Source: Sphingomonas sp. CCH21-G11 (lineage in GTDB: Bacteria; Pseudomonadota; Alphaproteobacteria; Sphingomonadales; Sphingomonadaceae). From it: a stretch of 64,000 nucleotides of DNA. Of this stretch, positions 55,041-63,145 are shown one piece after another. Within the stretch, counting starts at the first letter, position 1. Each line of letters opens with the position of its first letter. A program made the translations under genes and the position numbers. The DNA is taken from contig NZ_LSHX01000031.1 of assembly GCF_001555965.1 (NCBI RefSeq), positions 1 through 64,000 of the forward strand, written 5' to 3'. The notes under the pieces were generated by a model. It searched no databases, was not told where the DNA came from, and saw only the letters and a list, made by a program, of their open reading frames with translations.

Positions 55041-56120
55041 TCACACCCGCAGCGTCCAGCCGCGCCGCGCCAGCGCCGCGGTGATTGCGAGGCTCAGGAT
55101 CGTGCCCGCCAGCGCGAAGACCAGCGAGGCGTTGGCCGCGCCGAGGCCGGTGCCGACCAGCGCGTCGCCGGCCAGCTCCCACAGCCGCGCCTCCCCCGCC
55201 AGGCGGCGCACGAACAGCGCGATCAGCAGGGTGTGGACGACATAGACGGTCAGCGCAGCGCGGCCGGCGAGCGCCAGCACGCGGCCAACCCCCGTGTTAC
55301 CGATCCAGCGCCATCCGGCCCGCAACGCGCGCCAGACCAGCAGGCCCAGTCCGGCCGTCACCAGGACGAAGGCGGGGGTCCAGAGCGGCTTGTTGACTGG
55401 CTGGCCGCTCAGCCATGCGACTGCACCGCCCGCAAGCAGCATCAGCACGCCGATCGTCGCTGCCCGGCCGGTCCGTGACGCCAGCCCCGGCCCCCGCATC
55501 ACTGCCGCGCCGATCAGCCCGGTCGCGATCGCGCCCAGCGTCGACAGCACGCCTTCGGGATCGAAGCCGGGGGGATAGAGCCGACCAGGAAGGACGGCGC
55601 GATCGAGCCACCCGGCCATTCCCATCCCGCGCGCGAGCGATGCCGCGCCGCCCGGCGGCGGTAGGCCCAGCAGCACCGCGTGCCCGATCAGGCACAGCGC
55701 CGCGACGATCGCCGGCGCGCGCCGGCCGGCTGTGCCGCGGACGATCAGCGCGCAGGCGAGATAGACGATCGCGATGCGCTGCAGCACCCCCATCCAGCGA
55801 AACTGCGCGGGATCGAGGGTCGGCCGGATCAGCCAGGCGAGCGCCAGCCCGATCACGAACAACAGCAGCGCACGCCGCCCGATCGCGCCGAACCCCACTG
55901 CGCGACCATCGAGTGCGAGCGGCAGCGACATCCCCACGATCAGCAGGAACCAGGGAAAGACGAGGTCGGCAAAGGTCAGGCCATGCCAGGGCGCGTGGAC
56001 GAGCAGCGGCCAGGCGCCCATCCCCGGCACCTGCAGGTTGACGAGGATCATGAGCAGGACGGTCAGGCCGCGGAACGCGTCGATCGACGGATCGCGCGGC
56101 CGGGGCTGCGCATCGGTCAC
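55041..56120 (-). CDS. nagX: NagX-like membrane protein (HGSNAT/DUF5009 family)
   Basis: 359 residues, about ten transmembrane helices. The N-terminus RDPSIDAFRGLTVLLMILVN with VPGMGAWPLLVHAPWHGLTF and ADLVFPWFLLIVGMSLPLAL is the NagX / heparan-alpha-glucosaminide acetyltransferase-like domain, and the histidine in HAPWHGLT is conserved. Genomes that use GlcNAc without PTS carry this protein, thought to act in amino-sugar transport or acetylation. GTG at 56120 overlaps the GntR stop (GTGA). Confidence 0.88.
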   Translation of the reverse strand: MTDAQPRPRDPSIDAFRGLTVLLMILVNLQVPGMGAWPLLVHAPWHGLTFADLVFPWFLLIVGMSLPLALDGRAVGFGAIGRRALLLFVIGLALAWLIRPTLDPAQFRWMGVLQRIAIVYLACALIVRGTAGRRAPAIVAALCLIGHAVLLGLPPPGGAASLARGMGMAGWLDRAVLPGRLYPPGFDPEGVLSTLGAIATGLIGAAVMRGPGLASRTGRAATIGVLMLLAGGAVAWLSGQPVNKPLWTPAFVLVTAGLGLLVWRALRAGWRWIGNTGVGRVLALAGRAALTVYVVHTLLIALFVRRLAGEARLWELAGDALVGTGLGAANASLVFALAGTILSLAITAALARRGWTLRV

Positions 56121-56857
56121 AGCAGCGCGTAGGGTCCGCGCAGCTCGCTGACGAATTCGTAGCGGTCGCCGCGATAGGCGGAGCGGGTGAATTCGACCGC
56201 GCGGCCATCGGCCAGCCGCGTCAGCCGCTCGATCCTCAGGATCTCGGCGCCCTCCTGCATCGACAGCAGCCCCGCTTCGGTCGAGGTGGCGAGCGATGCG
56301 CGGATGCGCTGGGTCCCGCTGACCGGGCGGAAACCGCCGCGTTCGAGCGTTTCATAAAGCGAATCGCCCAGCTGCTCGAGGTCGGGCAGGAACAGCGCCG
56401 GGACGATCGCATTCTCGATCGCCAGCGGCTCGCCAGCGGCCAGACGGACGCGCCCCAGCCGGATCACCGCCGCGCCCGCCGCGACCTCCAGTATCGCGGC
56501 TTCCTCCGCCGACGCGCTGGCGCGCGTCTTCATCATCCAGATGGTCTGCGTCTTCTCGCCCCGCGCGCGGGCGTCCTGGCTGAAGCTGCTGAGATAGGAA
56601 TTGGGGGCCTGGATGCGCGGGGCGACATAAGTTCCCGAACCCTGGCGGCGGACGATCAGCCCCTCGTCGATCAGCGTCTCGATCGCCCGGCGCACGGTTA
56701 CGCGCGATGCGCCCATCAGGTCGCACAGGTCGCGTTCGGACGGGAGCGCATCGCCGATCGCGATCTCGCCGGTGACGATGCGGTCGCGCAGGTCGGCGGC
56801 GAGCCGCAGATAGATGGGGGTGTTGGCCGGCGCGGAGAAATCGGCGCGCGCGCTCAC
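56117..56857 (-). CDS. GntR-family (HutC/UTRA) regulator of amino-sugar genes
   Basis: 246 residues. N-terminal winged HTH: IYLRLAADLRDRIVTGEIAI, LPSERDLCDLMGASRVTVRR, GLIVRRQGSGTYVAPR. C-terminal UTRA ligand domain: RLAAGEPLAIENAIVPALFL, LTRLADGRAVEFTRSAYRGD. It is close to NagR/NagQ-type repressors that sense GlcN-6-P or GlcNAc-6-P. GTG at 56857 overlaps the murQ stop. It should bind the TACCA direct repeats found at three promoters of the locus. Confidence 0.9.
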   Translation of the reverse strand: MSARADFSAPANTPIYLRLAADLRDRIVTGEIAIGDALPSERDLCDLMGASRVTVRRAIETLIDEGLIVRRQGSGTYVAPRIQAPNSYLSSFSQDARARGEKTQTIWMMKTRASASAEEAAILEVAAGAAVIRLGRVRLAAGEPLAIENAIVPALFLPDLEQLGDSLYETLERGGFRPVSGTQRIRASLATSTEAGLLSMQEGAEILRIERLTRLADGRAVEFTRSAYRGDRYEFVSELRGPYALL

Positions 56858-57753
56858 CGCCCCGGCTCCATGTCGAGCAACGCCATCGCGTCGCGCAACT
56901 GGCCGCCGGCGCGGGCGAGCAATGCGCGCGCGGCATCGGTGTCCAGCCCGCGCGCGACGAGCACGCCGAGCTTGATGTCGTTGTCCGCCCTGTCGAGCGC
57001 GGCCGCCGCGCGATCGACAGGTACATCGGCCAGGTCGCCGACCATGCGCTCGGCACGATCGCGCAGCTTGGCGTTGGAGATCACCATGTCGACCATCCGG
57101 CCGCGATAGACCCGGCCGAGCCGGAGCATGATCGCGGTCGATAGCAGGTTGAGCGCGATCTTCTGCGCGGTCCCGGCCTTCATCCGCGTCGACCCCGCGA
57201 TCGTCTCCGCGCCGGTATCGAGCGTGATGGCAAGCTCGGCAGCGGCCAGTAGCGGTGTCGCCGGATTGTTGGCGATCGCGATCGTCAGCGCGCCGGCCGT
57301 GCGCGCCGCCTCGATCGCGGCGATGGTGAAGGGGGTGCGCCCGCTCGCGGCGACGCCGACCATCACGTCGTTCGCGCCGATGCGGTGCGCGGCGACATCG
57401 GCGCGCGCCCGGGGGCCATCGTCCTCCGCGCCCTCCGCGCTTTGCGCCAGCGCATCCATCCCCCCGGCGAGCAGGAAGACCGTGCGCGCGGCCGGCCAGC
57501 CAAAGGTCGGGCCGAGCTCCACCCCGTCCTGCACCGCGATGCGGCCGGAGGTCCCCGCGCCGGCGAAAACCAGCCGGCCGTCACTGCCCAGCCGTTCGGC
57601 GGCGCGGTCCGCGGCGGCGGCGATCGCGCCGACCTGCCCCTGCACGGCCGCCGCCGCGCTCAGCTGGCCCTCCAGCATCGCCTCCACCGCGGTCGCGGTC
57701 GGCCAGCTGTCGAGTTCGACGAAACGGGGGTCGATGCCTTCGGTCTTACGCAT
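56854..57753 (-). CDS. murQ: N-acetylmuramic acid 6-phosphate etherase
   Basis: 299 residues. TEGIDPRFVELDSWPT at the start, the SIS-type GRLVFAGAGTSGRIAVQDGV loop with ELGPTFG, and the family motif AETIAGSTRMKAGTAQKIAL are clear MurQ features. It cleaves D-lactate from MurNAc-6-P to give GlcNAc-6-P. It overlaps the symporter end by 8 bp and the regulator by 4. D-lactate is produced, while the lldD at the window start is the L-lactate type. Confidence 0.96.
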   Translation of the reverse strand: MRKTEGIDPRFVELDSWPTATAVEAMLEGQLSAAAAVQGQVGAIAAAADRAAERLGSDGRLVFAGAGTSGRIAVQDGVELGPTFGWPAARTVFLLAGGMDALAQSAEGAEDDGPRARADVAAHRIGANDVMVGVAASGRTPFTIAAIEAARTAGALTIAIANNPATPLLAAAELAITLDTGAETIAGSTRMKAGTAQKIALNLLSTAIMLRLGRVYRGRMVDMVISNAKLRDRAERMVGDLADVPVDRAAAALDRADNDIKLGVLVARGLDTDAARALLARAGGQLRDAMALLDMEPGR

Positions 57754-59311
57754 GAACGGTCGTTTCCCTGGTCGTGGCGACAGCGGGGCTGCCGCACAGA
57801 CAGACGATGAACGCGACGCCGGTACCGATCAAAAGCTGCCACGGAAACGCGATCTGCGCGAGTGCGGCGGGCAGGCCGATCGACTCAGCGATCGCCGGCT
57901 GGAGCGCGAGCACGGTGACGAACCCGGCGACCAGCGCGAGCCGGACCGACAGGCTGGACCCGCGCGTGGTGAATACCGCGGTGAAATAGACGCCGAGCAG
58001 CCCGGCATAGGCGAACGCCATCACCCCCAGCACGAATTCGAGCAGCGGCGCATCGGTGGCGCGCTGCCAGTAGGAGCACGCGATTGCGGTCACGAACAGC
58101 GCGAAGCCGAGCAGCACGGTCGTCCAGCGCCCGGCGCGGACGAGATGCGCCTCGTCCACCCGCCCGTTCCGCTCGGCCCAGGGGCGGTAGAAATCGTTGA
58201 TCGCGACCGACGACATGCTGATCAGCCCCGAATTGATCGCGGCGGCGGCGATCACCCCCACCGTCACCAGCCCGCGTACGCCGGGCGGGATTTCGCTGAG
58301 GATGAACGCCATGAACACGGTGATCCGCTCGCCCTGAAACGTCCCGGCCAGCGCACCGGCGGGCGCGCCCATCAGGTCCGGACGCTCGTAGAAGACATGG
58401 AGCAGCGCGCCGATTGCCAGGAACAGCGCGATGACCGGCACCGAGGCATAGATCGACCCGTAGAGCGCGCGCGCGCCCTCGCCCGAATTGCGGCAGGCAA
58501 GCAGCCGCTGGGTCGTATCCTGGTCGAGCCCCGAATTGCCGATGTTGAGCAGCACCAGGCCCGTGAGGATCGCCCAGATCGAGAAGGGCGCCGAAAGATC
58601 GAACCGCCAGTCGACCAGCCGCAGCTTGTCGACCCCGCCGGGCGCGTCGTGGAGCGCGGCGACGATCTGGTCGATCGGGGCCGGGATCTTGATCAGCAGG
58701 ATGACGAGGACCGTGATCGCCGCGCCGATATAGAGCACGACCTGGACAAGGTCGCTCCAGATAACCGCGTTGAGCCCACCGAAAAAGGTGAAGACCAGCC
58801 CGAAGACCAGCAGCACGAACGCCGCGATCACGATGTGGTGCGGCGCGATATCGAGGAACATGATCATCGAGACCGCGATCGCGGCGAGATAGAGCCGCGC
58901 GCCGCTCGCCAGCGTGCGCCCGACCAGATACATCGCCGCCGCCGCCCGCCGCGCCGCCGCGTCGTAGCGACGCTCCAGCAACTCGTAGACCGTCGCCACG
59001 TCGAGCCGGTAGAAGCGCGGGATCAGCACCCGGCCGACGAACACCGCCGCCAGCCACGCCGCGATCGTCACCGCCAGATAGGCGAAATCCCCGCGAAAGC
59101 TGTAGTCCGGCACCCCCAGAAAGGTCGCGGCGGACTGGACCGTCGACAACACCGACACCGCGACCAGCCACACCGGCGCCGAATGCCCCGCCAGGAAATA
59201 GTCGTCCGCCGTGCCGACGCCCCGCCGCGTGCCGAGATAGCCGGCCAGCGCGAGCAGGCCGACATATCCTCCCAGGATCGCCCAGTCGATCGGCGCAAAC
59301 TGCAACGGCAT
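57746..59311 (-). CDS. sodium:solute symporter (SSS), amino-sugar locus
   Basis: 521 residues and about 13-14 helices. TADDYFLAGHSAPVWLVAVS, GGLNAVIWSDLVQVVLYIGA and SGLDQDTTQRLLACRNSGEG are family blocks. It likely carries GlcNAc, MurNAc or a muropeptide sugar with Na+. ATG at 59311 is chosen, with GGAAAG upstream; GTG at 59320 is an alternative. It lies 54 bp after the TonB receptor and overlaps murQ. Confidence 0.92.
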   Translation of the reverse strand: MPLQFAPIDWAILGGYVGLLALAGYLGTRRGVGTADDYFLAGHSAPVWLVAVSVLSTVQSAATFLGVPDYSFRGDFAYLAVTIAAWLAAVFVGRVLIPRFYRLDVATVYELLERRYDAAARRAAAAMYLVGRTLASGARLYLAAIAVSMIMFLDIAPHHIVIAAFVLLVFGLVFTFFGGLNAVIWSDLVQVVLYIGAAITVLVILLIKIPAPIDQIVAALHDAPGGVDKLRLVDWRFDLSAPFSIWAILTGLVLLNIGNSGLDQDTTQRLLACRNSGEGARALYGSIYASVPVIALFLAIGALLHVFYERPDLMGAPAGALAGTFQGERITVFMAFILSEIPPGVRGLVTVGVIAAAAINSGLISMSSVAINDFYRPWAERNGRVDEAHLVRAGRWTTVLLGFALFVTAIACSYWQRATDAPLLEFVLGVMAFAYAGLLGVYFTAVFTTRGSSLSVRLALVAGFVTVLALQPAIAESIGLPAALAQIAFPWQLLIGTGVAFIVCLCGSPAVATTRETTVHA

Positions 59312-59365
59312 GTCAGTCACTTTCCGGCCTTGGCGATCGATTGGCGTTCCGGCGTGACCGGACGG

Positions 59366-62107
59366 TTACAGCGTCAGCGTCAACGACCCGCCGACGGTGC
59401 GGCCCAGAATGTCGTAGGTGTCGGGATAGGTGTTGAACGCACCTGCGTTGCGCGGCGTCGGCGGCCGCTTGTCGAACAGGTTGTCGACACCGATCGTGAT
59501 CGTCAGCCCAGTGGTCGGCGGACGGATCGCGACGTTCAGGTCGAAATAGTCGAACGCATCGATCGTGTCCGTGCTGCCCACGGTGCTGTCGCGAACCTCG
59601 CCGATCCGTTTCCACCCGAACTGGACGGTCAATGGCTTGGCATCCCAGGTCACCGTCGCGCGGTGGCGATAATCGGGCGAAACGAGCGTGACCAGGTCGG
59701 ATGAGCAGCGCGCGCCATAGCTGCCCTTGCAATTCACCGGGGTCAGCGCGGCGTTGCGCTGGATGCTGTATGACGTGACGAAATTGGCCTGATAGCCGAA
59801 CGCCAGCTGGCGGCCCGGCAGGCTGGCCGGAAGCGCAAAGGCATAGCGGAAATCGACGTCGACGCCCTGCTGCTTGATCCGCGCCAGGTTGCGGTCATCG
59901 ACGAACGCATCGCGCAGAAAGCCGGTGACCGGATCGCGCGACACCGCCTGACACAGCGGATTGTCGGCGCTAGGATCGGTGATGTAGCAGCTAGTCAGCG
60001 CATCGACCGGCTGGATCTGGCCGACCGCATCGCGGATCGAGATGCTGTAATAATCGACCGCAAGCGACAGGCCGGGCAGGAAGCGCGGGGTCAGCACGCC
60101 GCCGACCGTGTAGGTCCGGCCGGTTTCCGCGCGGATATTGGCGTTGCCGCCAAAGAAATAGCCGCCGGTCAGATTGGCCGCCGCCCGCGAGTCATATGGC
60201 CCGCGATAGCCCTGGCGCGTGCACTGTTCGACATTGCCGGTGCCCAGCGCGCAAGGATCGCCGCCATAGCGCGGGAACAGGCGCGCGACGGTGACCAGGC
60301 TGGAAAACGGGATCGAGAAGACTGGATTGGCGAACTCGCCGATATTCGCGTCGCGGATGACCGTCTGGCGCGTTCCGCGCAGACGCAGATCGTCGCTGAC
60401 CACCCAGTTCAGGCCGAGCTTGTCGGTGTCGTAGGACCGGTCCTCGCCGACCGAGCGGGTATACCATGACCGGCGATAGGCCCCCTCGACCGTCAGCGAC
60501 TTGACCAGCGGGAAGTCGCGCAAGAGCGGCACGACCAGTTCGCCGAACAGCTCGTGCACCCGGATGAAGGGCGGCACCGGCGGCGCCGATTCCGCACCCT
60601 GGTTGAACGACTGGCTGAGGTCGGGCGAATAGCTGAAGCGCCCCTTTTCGTGCCGATATTCATAGCCGGCGGTGAAGCCGAACGGACCGGCCCAGCCGTT
60701 GAAGAAATCGCCGGTGTCGCCCGAGACATAGGCCGACCCGACCTGTTGGCGGCGCACGCGCGAGCCATAGTCGAAGTCGCGCAGCACCGAGGTGAAGTCA
60801 CCCCCCGGCCCGAAAATGTCAGTCGTGTTGACCAGCCCGGCAAAGCTGGCACGCAGGCCGTCGCCGACGACGGTGATGTTCTCGCGCGTCTCGCCGATCT
60901 GGTAGTAGGCGTCCCAGCGGATGGCGGGGGTCAGGTCGCCGCGCAGCCCGATCTGGCCCTGCCACGTATCGCGGTCGTTGATTGCCGCCGTGGTACCGAG
61001 CTCGCCCAGCGAACGCTGGACGTTGACCGTCGCAAAGCCGTTGACGAAGGTCAGCTGCGACCGGATCTGCGGGGTCAGGAACGGATTGTTCTGAGCGATC
61101 TGGACGTTGACGCCCGCGCCGCCGATCGTCGCGGGATTCTGGCCCGTGCGCGTGCCGCCGCGCGTGTCGACGCCCGAATAAAGGAAGCGGCCATAGGCCT
61201 GGATCGCGTCGGTCAGATCGTATTTGAAGAACGCGCTGGCGTTGATCCGCTCCAGCGGCTGCACCAGCAGGAATTGCGAGGTGTAGTCGGTCGTCTGCGG
61301 GGTCAGCGTGAAATTGCCCGCGGCGTCGAACGAAAAGGTCCGGCCGCTGGCGACATCGCGGAAATTGCCGCCGATCGGCGCGGTCGCAGGGCCGGTGCGG
61401 GTTTCCAGCCGCTCACCGGCGAGCAGCGGATCGCGATCGGTGTATTCGAAATAGGCGACGATGCTGCCGCGCCCGCCCAGGTCGAGCCCGCCGCTCACAT
61501 AGACGCTGGCCTGCGACGCGCCGTCGCTGACCGCGCGGTAATTGCCGCTCGCCTGAAGCCCGCGGATATCATCATTGATGATGAAGTTGACGACGCCGGC
61601 CACCGCGTCGGCGCCATAGACGGCGGCAGCGCCGCCGGTCAGGACGTCGACCCGCTTGAGCAAAGGTGCCGGAATCGCGTTCACATCAACGGCGTTGCGG
61701 AACGAGAACGGCACCGCGCGCGTGCCGTTGATCAGCACCAGCGTGCGGTTCTGGCCCAGGCTGCGCAGATCGAGCGTCTGTGCGCCAAAAGCGTCGCTGC
61801 CGACCGAGGTCGAGTTCACGCCGCCGGCGAGCTGGGGCAGCTTGGTCGAGAAGTCCTCGATCGTCACCGCTCGCAGCAGCTGGATCTGTTCGGCGTCGAC
61901 CGTGTTGATCGGACTGGTCGATGCCAGCCCGGCGCTGCGGATGCGGGTGCCGGTGACGACGATGTCGCCGTCGCGATCATCGGCTTCGGCAGCGGGCGCC
62001 GCCGGGTCCGGCGCGTCCTGCGCCATGGCCGAGGATGCGCTGAACAGGGCGATGCCGATCGCGCCGACAGCGGCGGACAGACGGAGTGCGGGCCGGGCTT
62101 TGGTCAT
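59366..62107 (-). CDS. TonB-dependent receptor, amino-sugar locus
   Basis: 913 residues. Signal peptide ends near SAMAQDA; TonB box-like DIVVTGTRIRS; plug with LDLRSLGQNRTLVLINGTRA and RVDVLTGGAAAVYGADAVAG; barrel ends GRTVGGSLTLTL. This plug type is common in receptors of Alteromonas-, Xanthomonas- and sphingomonad-type chitin/peptidoglycan loci. It starts the receptor, symporter, murQ, regulator, nagX operon and has the TACCA repeat pair 24 bases upstream. Confidence 0.94.
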   Translation of the reverse strand: MTKARPALRLSAAVGAIGIALFSASSAMAQDAPDPAAPAAEADDRDGDIVVTGTRIRSAGLASTSPINTVDAEQIQLLRAVTIEDFSTKLPQLAGGVNSTSVGSDAFGAQTLDLRSLGQNRTLVLINGTRAVPFSFRNAVDVNAIPAPLLKRVDVLTGGAAAVYGADAVAGVVNFIINDDIRGLQASGNYRAVSDGASQASVYVSGGLDLGGRGSIVAYFEYTDRDPLLAGERLETRTGPATAPIGGNFRDVASGRTFSFDAAGNFTLTPQTTDYTSQFLLVQPLERINASAFFKYDLTDAIQAYGRFLYSGVDTRGGTRTGQNPATIGGAGVNVQIAQNNPFLTPQIRSQLTFVNGFATVNVQRSLGELGTTAAINDRDTWQGQIGLRGDLTPAIRWDAYYQIGETRENITVVGDGLRASFAGLVNTTDIFGPGGDFTSVLRDFDYGSRVRRQQVGSAYVSGDTGDFFNGWAGPFGFTAGYEYRHEKGRFSYSPDLSQSFNQGAESAPPVPPFIRVHELFGELVVPLLRDFPLVKSLTVEGAYRRSWYTRSVGEDRSYDTDKLGLNWVVSDDLRLRGTRQTVIRDANIGEFANPVFSIPFSSLVTVARLFPRYGGDPCALGTGNVEQCTRQGYRGPYDSRAAANLTGGYFFGGNANIRAETGRTYTVGGVLTPRFLPGLSLAVDYYSISIRDAVGQIQPVDALTSCYITDPSADNPLCQAVSRDPVTGFLRDAFVDDRNLARIKQQGVDVDFRYAFALPASLPGRQLAFGYQANFVTSYSIQRNAALTPVNCKGSYGARCSSDLVTLVSPDYRHRATVTWDAKPLTVQFGWKRIGEVRDSTVGSTDTIDAFDYFDLNVAIRPPTTGLTITIGVDNLFDKRPPTPRNAGAFNTYPDTYDILGRTVGGSLTLTL

Positions 62108-62121
62108 ATGTTCCTCCCCTA

Positions 62122-62146
62122 GTGGTTACATACCACCTTAGTACCA
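62122..62146. promoter_or_regulatory. TACCA direct-repeat operator, TonB receptor promoter
   Basis: TACCA at 62131-62135 and at 62142-62146, 11 bp apart as in the other two sites. The first copy also forms an inverted pair with GTGGT at 62122-62126 (GTGGT-tacat-ACCAC). Confidence 0.55.
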
Positions 62147-62178
62147 TTTGCCTGTCAAGGGGGAATGCATGCGCGGTC

Positions 62179-63048
62179 TTATTGCGGCAGCAGCGCGCGG
62201 ACGAGTGGGTTCGGAAAGCGCCGCGCTGCCGTCACCGCGTAAAAGCTTTCGTTGATCCCGGGCAGCGCGTCGGCCTCGACCAGCATGCCCGCGTCCAGCT
62301 CGTCGCGCACGGCGATCGGCGGCAGCACGGCGAGTGCGAAGCCTTCGCGCGCAAGCAGACGCATCATCGCGATATCGTCGACTTCGGCCGCAATCTGGAG
62401 CCGCAAGCCGAGCCGGTCGGCGAGCGCGTCGACATGGCTGCGCACCGCGCTGTCGAGCGTCGGCAGGATGACGGGATGGCGGCGCAGCAGCCGTTCGACG
62501 ACGCGCTCGCCACCCAGCAGCGCAGGCGCACCGACCAGGCTCACCGGCTGCTCGGCGACCTTGTGCGCGATGAAGGGGGTCAGCGCGTCCGATGCCGGCG
62601 GCAGGTTGGTCAGCACCATGTCGAGATTGAGCGATTGCAGCGCCACGAGCAGCTCGGACATGCTGCCCGATCGCAACACGATTTCGATGTCGCTGCGCCC
62701 CAGCAGCGGCTTCAGGAAACTGATCTGGAAATTGCGCGACAAGGTGGCGAGCGCGCCGACCCGCAGCGCGTGGCGGGTGCGCCCGGCTTCGCGCAGCGTC
62801 CCCACCAGCTCCTCGCCCGTCGCAAAGATCGCGTCGGCATGGTCGAGCGCGATCCGCCCCGCCTCGGTCAGGACGAGCTGGCGCCCGCGCCGCTCGAACA
62901 GCGCATGACCCAGCCGCGCCTCGAGCTTGCGAATCTGCACCGACAATGCGGACTGCGACACGTTCAGCCGCTCGGCCGACCGCGTCAGGTTCCCGTCGCG
63001 CGCCACAGCCCAGAAATAGCGCAGATGGTTGTAGTTCAGCTCCGCCAT
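62179..63048 (-). CDS. LysR-family regulator
   Basis: 289 residues. Winged HTH at 4-62 (NYNHLRYFWAVARDGNLTRS, AERLNVSQSALSVQIRKLEA), with the NYNHLRYFW start found in NhaR/LrhA-like and ion-transport-linked LysR proteins. Effector domain follows. It is divergent from the DabB-like gene and likely regulates it. ATG at 63048 falls within a perfect inverted repeat, so either operator overlaps the coding start or the mRNA is leaderless. Confidence 0.9.
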   Translation of the reverse strand: MAELNYNHLRYFWAVARDGNLTRSAERLNVSQSALSVQIRKLEARLGHALFERRGRQLVLTEAGRIALDHADAIFATGEELVGTLREAGRTRHALRVGALATLSRNFQISFLKPLLGRSDIEIVLRSGSMSELLVALQSLNLDMVLTNLPPASDALTPFIAHKVAEQPVSLVGAPALLGGERVVERLLRRHPVILPTLDSAVRSHVDALADRLGLRLQIAAEVDDIAMMRLLAREGFALAVLPPIAVRDELDAGMLVEADALPGINESFYAVTAARRFPNPLVRALLPQ

Positions 63049-63076
63049 ATCGTTCGCTTTTATCGAACGATATGGC
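63044..63076. promoter_or_regulatory. perfect 13-bp inverted repeat, LysR operator candidate
   Basis: GCCATATCGTTCG at 63044-63056 and CGAACGATATGGC at 63064-63076, with a 7-base spacer. It contains the LysR start codon and lies 70 bases upstream of the DabB-like ATG. LysR boxes are typically T-N11-A inverted repeats; this is far more symmetrical than usual. Confidence 0.7.
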
Positions 63077-63145
63077 GCTTACAATGAATTTTTATCATCG
63101 ACATGCCCGCGCTAGGTCGCCGCCAGCAATTTGTCGGAGACGATC

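Noticed and set aside
57128-59704. Long plus-strand open frame (858 codons) opposite murQ and the symporter
   Set aside because: Spans two real genes antisense and part of a third; no ribosome site or domain.
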